From contig JAMYWO010000373.1 of NCBI GenBank assembly GCA_024220525.1, forward strand, positions 17,981-34,494: a stretch of 16,514 nucleotides of DNA, written 5' to 3'. Position 1 is the stretch's first letter. Each line of letters begins with the position of its first letter. Below the pieces are notes generated by a model that saw nothing but the letters and a program-made list of their open reading frames with translations, was not told the origin of the DNA and made no database searches. A program made the translations under genes and the position numbers. This document shows positions 8,674-16,514 of the stretch, in pieces. Source of the stretch: Cochliopodium minus (lineage: Eukaryota > Discosea > Himatismenida > Cochliopodiidae).

Positions 8674-10028
8674 TTAAACTTGGTTTTTGTGGTAAAAATA
8701 AAATAAAATAAAATCAAATGTAAGAAAAGCACCCAAATAAAGAAAAGTGAGAAGAAAATACTTTTTCTTATTGTTGTCAATTCCCTCTGTGACATGATCA
8801 ATAAATTCCTCCTTTGCTTTTTCAAAATTTTCACTTTCCAAAAAGAGTGGTGTATCGAAATAGTGTAAAACATTTTCCAATGAACTTTCTAATTCCCAAA
8901 AAAATTTTGAAGAAAAATTAAATAAAGTTATTATTAATTGGTAATAAATTTATAAATTGTAAGTAAAAAATTAGAAATAAAAAATTAATAAATTATAAGT
9001 CAGTAGATTAGATTAGTATAATAAGTTAGTTATAAATCATAAGTTATTAGATTAGTATAATAAGTTAGTTATAAATCATAAGTTAAAAATAAAAATAATA
9101 AATAAGTTAGAAATAAAAGTCAGATTATAAATTAGTAAGATAAAATTTTTAAATTGGAAATAAAAGAAAGAAAGAAGAAAAGAACCTAAAAGGGGCCAAA
9201 CAGAATCTAAAGCAAAAAAGACGGTTCTGTTTCTCAAATTTTTTTTGTGAAAATAAAATTTGGTTAATTCATAAAAACGAATTCTAAGAATGGTTATTTG
9301 TCTTTTTTTATCTTTTTCAAAAAAAGAAATTTGTTTGAAATCTTCTTCTTTCATACTTTTCACCATTTCACTGAAAATGTAACCCAACAATTCTTTTTCT
9401 TTTAACAAATATTTCCTTGCTTTCAACACTCCATAATACTGCCCATAACATCCTTTTTGAAAAAAAAAAAATTTTAAATATTTGCGGATATGTTCACATT
9501 TTTATTTTTATTTTAATTTATGTTGAAATTATTTTTATTTAGTAAAATTTAAAATAAAAATTTCAAATTTTATTTTTTTTACCAACAACAATGGAAGAGG
9601 TACAAAAAACAAGGGACTGGTGATATTCTCCTATCATTGAGCTGTCTACAAAAAATTTTAAGTATGCAAACCCCAACGATCCTCCAAATACTGTTCCGTT
9701 CAATAAATTCAAACATACTTTTTTCATTAATAATCAAAAATTAAAAAAAAACTTAAATATAGTTTTTTGTCTGAATAATTCTACCCATTTTGAGAGATTT
9801 ATTCATATCTGATTTATAAATTTTGATTTCATTTCTTATTTTATTCTCTATTTCAATTAATTTATTTTCTTCATTCTTTTCTTCTTTTATAATCAATTCC
9901 TTTTTATTTTCCAATTCATTATTGAAAAGATATCTTGATGGGTAGAAATATCTATTGGGAATAAAAATTATCTTCTTCTTGGTGATGTTTGATTTAAAAA
10001 AGACACTTGTTTTCTTCAGGAGTTTCAT
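8674..10028 (-). CDS. Unrecognised probable mitochondrial membrane protein, four exons
   Basis: Exons 10028-9785, 9717-9583, 9452-9186 and 8888-8674 join in frame to 286 residues (TAA 8676-8674). The N-terminus (MKLLKKTSVFFKSN, then KKKIIFIPNRYFYPSRYLF) is basic, aromatic and almost without acid, like a mitochondrial presequence. A Glu/Lys coiled-coil-like region follows (about residues 38-80). Next come a hydrophobic segment with glycine spacing (LNGTVFGGSLGFAYLKFF), a second one (VFCTSSIVVGCYG), a soluble charged region, and a C-terminal membrane segment (FLLTFLYLGAFLTFDF) with the tail HKNQV. Alternatively the first exon is a separate 91-residue gene ending TAA 9755-9753, and a second gene starts at ATG 9727. 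I prefer one gene because the gap would be only 25 bp, whereas a 67-nt GT-AG intron (9784-9718) keeps the phase. It is on the same strand as the Rieske gene, 147 bp downstream of it. I do not recognise the family. Confidence 0.6.
9008..9085 (-). repeat. 2 x 39-bp perfect tandem duplication in an intron
   Basis: The 39-bp unit starting TTAGATTAGTATAATAAG at 9008-9046 is repeated exactly at 9047-9085, inside the 297-nt intron 8889-9185 of the membrane-protein gene. The perfect identity indicates a recent duplication. Confidence 0.9.
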
Positions 10029-10174
10029 TTTTTTTTTTTTTGAATTGTTCAATAAATCCTTAAAAATTCTTTCTTCTGTGATTAAAGAAGGGGAAAATAC
10101 AGAGATCAAGAATATGCCAATTCTTTATGGAATAATTATTTATTTAGAAAACTTTTAGAAGGGAAATATTAATA

Positions 10175-11121
10175 TTAATCATTAATTCCAACAATAACAT
10201 TAGAATCAGTAGTAAATTTATAAGGAGGAACTTCAAGATTAAGAGGAGCAGGTCCTTTTCTAATTCTACCAGAAGTATCATAGTGAGAACCGTGGCAAGG
10301 GCAAAACCATCCTCTGTATTCTCCACTTTCTCCCAATGGCACACAACCTAAATGGGTACATACTCCCAATAAAATCAACCATTCTGGTTTACCTGGTTTA
10401 ATTCTTTCCAAATCTGTTTGTGGATCTCTAAAATATAAATATAAAAATAATATGTGAGATAATTAGTGATGTTATTTTTACAAAAGATCAAAAAGGATTA
10501 AATAAATCTAATAGATTATCTCTTTTTCACATTATATTTATTTTACCTCAAAGAGGATACATCAACTTGATTTGCAAGTTCAATTTCTTCTCCAGTACGA
10601 TGTCTGACAAATAATGGTTTACCTCTCCATTTTACGGTAATAGATCTTCCTTCTGGAATGGTACTCAAATCAACTTCAATATTAGCAAGAGCCAAAACAT
10701 CAGCAGAAGGATTCATACTTCCCAAAAATGATCTAACCAATGATTTTGCAGCAGTAGCATAAACAAATCCAGTTGCCGCAATAACAAAGTATGCATATGC
10801 TGCTTTTTGTTTTTCTCCTTGTGGGCTAGGATCATTTCTTTTATAATTTCCCCAATCTGGAGCTTTGAAATCACCAGAAACAAAATTTGAATAGTATTTT
10901 GATTCATCTATATGGTCATAAAACAGTAAAATAAAATTAAAAATATATTTTTAAAAAAGGGATATAATTATTTTTTGATTATAATAATAAAAAGAGTTAA
11001 ATTTTTTACATTCTCTTTTCATATATCCATTAAAATATGCTCCAGAATTATGAATTTTTGAGAATACTGGTTTTGTGAGTTTATTAAAGTTTTTCTTTTC
11101 AAATTTTGAAATCAGTTTCAT
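10175..11121 (-). CDS. UQCRFS1: Ubiquinol-cytochrome c reductase Rieske iron-sulfur subunit (complex III)
   Basis: Exons 11121-11010, 10907-10547 and 10427-10175 join in frame to 241 residues. Introns are 11009-10908 and 10546-10428, both GT-AG. The protein carries the [2Fe-2S] cluster that passes electrons from ubiquinol to cytochrome c1 at the inner mitochondrial membrane. Order: a basic presequence ([18 protein letters not shown]); a matrix segment ([10 protein letters not shown]); one membrane helix ([20 protein letters not shown]); the flexible SADVLALA hinge; the base domain ([20 protein letters not shown]); and the cluster domain, with both ligand boxes CTHLGC and CPCHGSHYD followed by [16 protein letters not shown]. 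All four cluster ligands and the disulfide cysteines are present and the length is normal. Unlike its neighbours it has no low-complexity insert. It is divergent from ASNSD1, with 141 bp between start codons. Confidence 0.97.
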
Positions 11122-11262
11122 TTTTTTTTATTTTTTTATTATTTATTCAAGAGAGAATGATGAAACTAGATAATAAGACATCAAAAGGCCCAAAATATTC
11201 AGATTCAAATTCATTAGTTGGATGATTGAAAGAAGATTTCTCAAAAAAAAAAAAAAAAAAAA
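11122..11262. promoter_or_regulatory. Bidirectional promoter region, Rieske / ASNSD1
   Basis: The 141 bp between the two divergent start codons must hold both promoters and 5' UTRs. The ASNSD1 side ends in a run of 20 A directly before ATG (11243-11262). The Rieske side has eight A before its ATG. No clear TATA element can be singled out in such AT-rich DNA. Confidence 0.5.
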
Positions 11263-14200
11263 ATGTGTGGGATTGCTCTTTTTGTGTATTCTGACAATGA
11301 TATTAAAAAAATGGAAGAATGGATGAAAAAATGTGAGATAGAATTAATAAAAAGAGGAGAAAAAGGATTATTCAATAAATATACAATAAAACATTGTAAT
11401 TTGAATTTTTCCTTTTTGGGATCAGTGCTATCAATGAGAAAACAAACCATTCAACCAATAATTTCGAAAAATGGAATTTTACTCTTTAACGGAGAAATAT
11501 TTGATTCTCCCTTTGAAATAAAAGATGAAGAAAATGATGTGGAAATATTATCATGCAAATTAGAAAAATGTTCAAATGAAAATGAAATTGAAAATTTAAT
11601 GAGAACAATCAAAGGTCCTTACGCCTTTATTTACTTTAGTTTCCTCTTAAACAAACTTTTTTTTTCAAAATCTTTTTTTGGGCAAAGAGTAAATCTTCCT
11701 CTTATTATATCATTTTTATTTTTATTTATTTTTATTTTTATTTTTATTTTTATTTTTATTTTTATTTTTATTTTTAATTTTATTTTTATTTTTATTTTTT
11801 ATTTTTTTTTAATAAAGATTATTATCAAAATTTTTTTTTAAAAAAATAAAAGAGTTTGTTGATGTATGCTTCAATGAATAAATATTTATTGAAAGATAAA
11901 ATAGATACTCCTTACAATGACTCTGAAAACTCCCCCTCAATCAGCAATAACATTAACAATAACAATGATAATAGTAACAATCACAATAACATCAACAATA
12001 ACAATAACAATAATAATAGTAATAGTTATAACAATAACAATAACAATAATAATTTTAATAGTAACAATAACATTAACAATCTTGTTGATAACAATAATAT
12101 TAACAATAAAAACAATAACAATCTTGATAATATTAACAATCCAGACAATGAGAATAAAGTTATAGATAACAAAATAATTCAAAAGGGGGATAAGACAGAA
12201 ATAAAGATAGATCTAGAAATAGAAATAGGAAAAGTGTTGAACAATAAGGAATATAAAGTATCAGAAGACAACAATAAGGAATATAAAATATCAGAAGATA
12301 ATAATAAGGAATATAAAATATCAGAAGATAACAATAAGGAATATAAAGTATCAGAAGATAACAATAAGGAATATAAAGTTTCAGAAGGTAACACGGAGGT
12401 ATATAAAGAATCAGAAGAAAGTAAGGAGGAATATAAAGTACTGGTGTTGAGCAGTGTGGGGTATTTGGGATATGAGGAACATTTTAAAAAAGTACCTTTA
12501 CTCGAATTGTCTCCCTTCTTCTTTTATTCCCTTTCTTTCTCCCCTCTTACCTCTCCTCTCCCTAATTCATCTCATATCACTATCTCTGACACTTTTAATA
12601 CTCCTTATAACAACATCTCTGACACTTCTAATACTCCTTATAACAACATCTCTGATACTTCTCATACATCTTATAACAACACCTCTGATACTTCTAATAC
12701 TCCTTATAACAATATCTCTGATACTTCTAATACATCTTATAACAATATCTCTGACACTTTTAATACACCTTATAACAATATCTCTGAAAACAATATCTCA
12801 CATACTTCTAATATACCTTATAACAACATCTCTGATACTTCTAATACACCTTATAACAATATCTCTGATACTTCTAATACACCTTATAACAACATCTCAC
12901 ATAGCAACATCTCACATACTTCTAATATACCTTATAACAAGAATACACTTTATAAAAATATACCTTATACTTGTAATACATCTTTCTCTCATCAAGGCAG
13001 CAAAGGTGAAATAGAGAAAGAAGAGGGAGAAAAGAAATATGTGATAATTAAAAAAATTTGGAGACATCCCATACCTCGTACCCCTTTTCTCAATAGTTCT
13101 CATAACGATGATTATTATATTAATGATATTAACAATAATAATAATTTAATTATTAATAAAAATAATAATAATAGTATTAATAGCAATGATATTAAAAATA
13201 ATCACAACACTCATAATAATAATAATGAGAAAAAAGAAAAAGAAAATGGAGATCGGGATAAAGAAGAAGAGTTAAGGGAGAAGAGAAGAATAAAGGAGTT
13301 GGGGGAAAAGAGGAGAGTAGAGGAGTTGGGGAGGAGGATGGAAAAAGCAGTAGAGAGGAGAGTAAAACCATTACCTCCTCTTCATTCCCCTCATCAACGT
13401 CTCCCTTCTCTTCTTTCTTATCTCCTTTCTTTTCATCCTAATAAACCCTATCTCTTAGGTATTCTTTTTATTTTTATCTACTTTCTTACCTTTTTACCTT
13501 TTTACCTTCTTACTCATTTAATTTCATTAATTTTAATTAATTATAATTTCATAAATAAAAGGTGAAAGCAGGGTGGGAGTACTTTTTAGGTAAATATCTT
13601 TTCTTTTAATTTATTTCATATTTTCTTTATTTTATAGTTGATTCGTTAATATGGTTTATTTACTATTAATTTATTTCACATTTATTTAATTTTATAGTTT
13701 ATTCATTACTTACTATTAATTTATTTCATTTTTCTTTATTTTAATGATTATTTCTAATTTTATAATATTTGATTTTATTCAAACTATTTGAATTAAACAA
13801 AAATAAAATTATAAATTCTAATCAGTTTTTTTCATTTAATTTTAATTAATCAATTAATAACAATTAATAACAATTAATATCAATTAATATCAATTAATAT
13901 CAATTAATAACAATTAATAACAATTAATAATAATTAATAACAATTAATACCAATTAATATCAATTAATATCAATTAATATCTTAATTTTCTAATTTTTGT
14001 TATTTGTTGAATCAAATAAAGTGGAGGAATAGACAGTCTGATGGTGGCAATGTATGTTCACAAAAAGATAGGGGAAGAAGAAGAGATAGAGTTGATGAAT
14101 GTATCTTTTTCTGTGAAAGAGGGAGGGGGAGAAGAAGAATACGAAAAAGGAACAGACAGGAAAACGGGGATAGAAAGTTATTTTTTCTTAAAAAAATCAT

Positions 14201-15149
14201 TTCCTCAAAGAAAATGGAAATTTTTAAAAATAAACATTCCTCCCTCTGAAATTCTCCTTCATCAAAACAATATCCTCCATCTCATTTACCCCAATCTTTC
14301 TTTCATGGATCTCAATATTGGTACTTGTCTTTATTTCGCCAGCAGAGGTGTACTCTCTTTTTTTTTATTTCAAATTTTTTATTTCAAATTTATTATTTCA
14401 AATTTTTTATTTTTTATTTTTTATTTTTTATTTTTTATTTCAAATTTTTTATTTTTTATTTTTTATTTTTTGTTTTATTTTTTATTAAATTACTTTTAAA
14501 TTTCTTTTTAAAAATTTTATAAAAAGATAGGACAATTATTCGACAATAAAGAAGCAATATACCAATCGAGAGCAAAATGTTTATTTTCTGGTTTGGGAGC
14601 TGATGAATTAATGGCGGGTATTTTAATTTAAAAATATTTTAATTTATATTTTTTAATTTTAACAAATAAGGATATTCGAGACACAGAACGAGTTACAAGA
14701 AAGATGTGCAAAATTTGAGTTTTTTAACTAGTAACTTTTTTAAAAAATTTTTTAATTTCTTTAATTACTAATAAATAAAATCTTAATAAAAAAAGAGGAA
14801 ATAGATAAAGATATAAACAGATTATGGGAAAGAAATTGTGGAAGAGATGACAGAATATTTAGTTCTCATTCTATTGAGGTATCTTTTTATTTATTTTTTT
14901 ACTATTTTTTTTTATTTTTAAATTTATTTTTAAACTTTGTTTTTGAAAATGAAGATGAGATTTCCATTTTTGGATGAAGATGTGAGTGAATTCTTGAGAA
15001 GTCTCCCATTAAAAGAGCTATGTAATTTAGAAGAAAAACAAGGAGTAGGTGACAAAAAATTACTTAGATGCCTCGCCAAATCTCTCAATATCACTCATAC
15101 TCAAATTAAAAGAGCTATTCACTTTGGAACTCAAAGTATTCTTTTTTAA
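11263..15149 (+). CDS. ASNSD1: Asparagine synthetase domain-containing protein (ASNSD1 family) with large repeat inserts
   Basis: Eight exons, 11263-11688, 11853-13458, 13562-13589, 14022-14349, 14527-14617, 14671-14718, 14796-14878 and 14955-15149, join in frame to 934 residues. The N-terminal class II glutamine amidotransferase-like domain starts MCGI (Cys2) and has NGEIFDSPFE, GPYAFIYF and FFGQRSLLMY. The C-terminal synthetase-like ATP-pyrophosphatase domain has RVGVLFSGGIDSLMV (PP-loop), LYFASRGIGQL, SGLGADELMAGYSRHR, CGRDDR, RFPFLDEDV and KRAIHFGT, all typical of ASNSD1. The exact reaction of this family is not established. Two large species-specific inserts sit in exon 2. One has poly-Asn plus KEYKVSEDNN repeats, lies at residues about 170-335 and precedes the conserved VLSSVG strand. 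The other has SDTSNTPYNNI repeats plus a second Asn run, at about 385-605. The core aligns with human-type ASNSD1 of roughly 640 residues, so the extra length is almost all repeats. Tract purity makes exon 2 prone to assembly error. Confidence 0.93.
11708..11810 (+). repeat. (TTTTTA)n tract in ASNSD1 intron 1
   Basis: A run of T-rich hexamers fills most of the 164-nt intron 11689-11852. Confidence 0.85.
11944..12180 (+). repeat. AAC/AAT codon tract encoding poly-Asn in ASNSD1
   Basis: A mixed AAC/AAT/AGT/ATT triplet run encodes an Asn-dominated segment of about 80 residues. Mixing of synonymous codons argues for selection on, or tolerance of, the protein run, not only DNA slippage. Confidence 0.85.
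12241..12440 (+). repeat. 30-bp coding tandem repeat (KEYKVSEDNN) in ASNSD1
   Basis: There are six 30-bp units from 12241 to 12420. The first five are nearly identical and the sixth is diverged. A partial seventh unit blends into the conserved VLVLSSVG core. The units are in frame and alternate Val/Ile at one site. Confidence 0.92.
12582..12960 (+). repeat. 33-bp coding tandem repeat (SDTSNTPYNNI) in ASNSD1
   Basis: About eleven in-frame units of 33 bp encode ISDTSNTPYNN with substitutions Ser/Phe, Asn/His and Pro/Ser. Two units carry extra short insertions (SENNISHTSNIPYNN and SHSNISHTSNIPYN types), which suggests local duplication of a variant unit. Confidence 0.92.
13562..13589 (+). other. 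28-nt microexon of ASNSD1
   Basis: The microexon is flanked by AAAG and GTAAAT and supplies residues GESRVGVLF plus two bases of the serine of the SGGIDS PP-loop. Phase 1 entry and phase 2 exit match the exons at 13458 and 14022. Without it the ATP-binding strand would be lost. Confidence 0.85.
13851..13980 (+). repeat. 13 copies of a 10-bp repeat (CAATTAATAW) in ASNSD1 intron 3
   Basis: Thirteen consecutive decamers, CAATTAATAT or CAATTAATAA with two single-base variants, occupy 130 bp of the 432-nt intron 13590-14021. The ATTAAT core is palindromic. The array ends 41 bp before the acceptor. Confidence 0.92.
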
Positions 15150-15358
15150 AAAAAGAAGCCAAATTTTTAAATTTATTAATTTCTTTTTTCTTGAAAAGTA
15201 ACAAAGATCAACAAATCAAAAACAGGAAATCAATTTATTTTATCTGATTTTGACAAAAATTGATAGAAAAAAAAAAAAAAAAAATTTTTAATAAATAAAA
15301 TAAATAAAAATTTTTTTTTGACAATTTTTAATAAAAATAAAACAAAAAGAGATGGGTT
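15150..15358. other. Convergent 3' spacer, ASNSD1 / VAP
   Basis: The 209 bp between two convergent stop codons are AT-rich with homopolymer A and T runs. The spacer must hold both 3' UTRs. No other gene is seen. Confidence 0.5.
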
Positions 15359-16367
15359 TTAGTGAACAGAAGATGGAGGACAAGAAGAAAAGAAGAAATG
15401 ATAAAACAAAAAACCAACAAGAAAAAAGAGAAAATAAAACAAAATTTGCTTTTGATTCATCACCTCCCCATTAATTCTGATTTTTCCAAAGTTTGATTTG
15501 TTTGAATTGTTATTAATATTCAGTGAATCATTATTTTTGTTGGGGGAGGAATCATGAGGAACCCTATCACGTAAAGTGAGGGCTTGTTTTAAATTGAATT
15601 GGAGTTGTTTTTCTTTTCTTTCTAATTCTTCTACTCTTTTTTCTAATTCTCTTTCTCTTGGAGATAAATGAAAGAGAGGGCTTGTAGTTGAAGGAGTATT
15701 GGGAGTGGATGGTTTGATGGGAGAGAAACCAATTTCGCTCGAAACAAATTTACATTTGATGTATTGTTTTGTAATTTTGTCATTTGACTTGTGAAAGATT
15801 TGTTGGGGAGATGCATAATTGCTATTTTTGATTGGAAAAGATAAAATTTGGAATCTGTCTCTTCCTCCTAAAAAATTTTCAAAAACAAAAAATAATTAAA
15901 TTTGTACTGTATGAATGTAATATTTCAATTTATCCAAAAATGAGAAAAAAAATAGGTGAAATTTTATTTTTTATTCGTGATAATATAAAATAACTTTGTT
16001 TATTCCAATATCATTTTATTGTTACCTTTTATTTCTTCAATATTTTCATCCAATTTTTCATAATTTAAAACGATATATATTTGTATCTCTTCATTGGGAT
16101 TTATCAATCCAGTATTTGGATTCACAATATATCTTTCTGCTTTTTTGCTCAGAATTTTAAAAGCCACAATTGATTCTTGATTTATATTGTGTAATTTTAA
16201 GAATAATGTGCAATATTTGGCTTTCTTATTTGATACTTTTTTTTTCAATTTTCAAAAAATAATATTTTTTAAAGGAACAGTTTTAAAGGATATGAAAATT
16301 TACATGGAAAATGTAATATTTTTGGTGATATTGAAAGGGATTGCATATTAGGATTGACATCATTCAT
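15359..16367 (-). CDS. VAP: VAMP-associated protein (VAP/Scs2 family), MSP domain, tail-anchored
   Basis: Exons 16367-16304, 16235-16026 and 15867-15359 join in frame to 260 residues. Introns are 16303-16236 and 16025-15868, both GT-AG. VAP proteins sit in the ER membrane and bind FFAT-motif partners at contact sites. Order: N-terminal MSP (major sperm protein) beta-sandwich with LSISPKILHFPLSNKK, LFLKLHNINQESIVAFKILS, the signature-like ERYIVNPNTGLINPNEEIQI, and RDRFQILSFPI up to IKCKFV (residues about 9-135); a Pro/Thr/Ser linker (SPIKPSTPNTPSTTS); a short coiled coil (RERELEKRVEELERKEKQLQ); an Asn-rich spacer; and a C-terminal membrane helix (ILFYFLFFLVGFLFYHFFF) with about nine residues after it. 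This is the usual VAP architecture and length. The start at 16367 is the only ATG before the MSP fold in frame, apart from an internal Met eight residues on. Confidence 0.9.
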
Positions 16368-16437
16368 TTCAAATTTTTTTATTTATTTTTTTATATATTT
16401 CATTTTCCAAATAAATAAAAAAATTGATCAATAAAGA
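16368..16437. promoter_or_regulatory. Divergent promoter region, VAP / LysRS (after contig reordering)
   Basis: The true LysRS start codon corresponds to 16446-16448 in the terminal 77-bp overlap. That leaves 78 bp between it and the VAP start codon at 16367. Both promoters and 5' leaders must fit here. The sequence is T-rich with no clear TATA element. Confidence 0.55.
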
Positions 16438-16514
16438 AGATTGGAATGTTGAAAAAGATAATCAAAAAACCATCTTTTAAATCAAAAAATTTTTCAATTT
16501 TTAATAACAAAAAA
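16438..16514 (+). repeat. 77-bp direct repeat, copy 2 (end of contig c4); LysRS start
   Basis: This is identical to 5396-5472 and contains the LysRS ATG at 16446 and about its first 23 codons. The window ends exactly where the match ends. It shows that c4 continues into c3. Confidence 0.9.

Noticed and set aside
9728-10028. Separate 91-residue gene ending at 9753 just before the membrane protein
   Set aside because: Not excluded, but the 25-bp spacing and a phase-perfect 67-nt GT-AG intron favour a single gene.
12241-12960. CRISPR-like repeat arrays
   Set aside because: The units are contiguous with no spacers, are in frame with a conserved coding gene, and the genome is eukaryotic.
11917-13103. 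Alternative open frames in both strands across ASNSD1 exon 2
   Set aside because: They are shadows of in-frame triplet and 30/33-bp repeats, and have none of the conserved ASNSD1 core motifs.
14341-14348. ASNSD1 exon 4 donor one codon earlier (AGAG|GTGTAC)
   Set aside because: The donor after GGT (GTACTC) joins in phase to ATAGGACAA and restores the family motif FASRGIG. The earlier donor does not.
14004-14522. Open frames overlapping ASNSD1 exon 4 and its downstream intron
   Set aside because: Only the spliced frame carries SGGIDS and LYFASRGIGQL. The rest run into a T-rich intron.
5396-16514. Circular molecule suggested by matching 77-bp ends
   Set aside because: The first copy is internal to the scaffold at a contig join, and the genes are spliced nuclear genes. 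A graph overlap explains the match.

Overview
The window is nuclear DNA of a eukaryote with an extremely AT-rich genome. The coding stretches are interrupted by many short, T-rich spliceosomal introns (mostly GT-AG, about 56-430 nt), and several proteins carry Asn-rich inserts. A complete mitochondrial Rieske subunit implies a working respiratory chain. Protein style (the Rieske C-terminal domain, VAP, ASNSD1) suggests an opisthokont or amoebozoan, perhaps an early-diverging fungus, but the sequence alone does not settle this.

The window appears to be a scaffold of four contigs separated by single n characters: c1 = 1-2162, c2 = 2164-5394, c3 = 5396-7249, c4 = 7251-16514. Gene content shows that the printed order is wrong. 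Lysyl-tRNA synthetase starts in c3 (5404-7118), but its C-terminal exons are in c2 (2190-2613), which is printed upstream. The last 77 bases of c4 (16438-16514) are identical to the first 77 bases of c3 (5396-5472), the kind of overlap expected between neighbouring edges of a k=77 assembly graph. The most economical reading is that the order is exactly reversed with orientation kept: c4, c3, c2, c1.

Layout by contig. c1 (+): four exons of an unrecognised helical protein. c2: the last three LysRS exons (+), then, convergent to them, eight exons of glycogen branching enzyme (-) that run off the contig end. c3 (+): the first four LysRS exons. c4: a decayed protein relic (-), tRNA-Gly(GCC) (-), an unrecognised probable mitochondrial membrane protein (-), the Rieske protein (-), then divergently an eight-exon ASNSD1-type asparagine synthetase-domain gene (+), and convergent to it a tail-anchored VAP/Scs2 protein (-). 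After reordering, VAP and LysRS are divergent with only about 78 bp between their start codons.

The genes are housekeeping: translation (LysRS, tRNA-Gly), glycogen synthesis (GBE), respiration (Rieske) and ER contact sites (VAP). No operon, phage, CRISPR array or intact mobile element was seen. Points worth a second look are the reversed scaffold, the large repeat inserts in ASNSD1, a 28-nt microexon that splits its ATP-binding loop, a GC-AG intron in GBE, an Asn/Ser insert inside the LysRS catalytic domain, the unknown membrane protein, and the relic at 7251-7910. All exon limits were inferred by hand from reading frame, splice dinucleotides and remembered family sequences.
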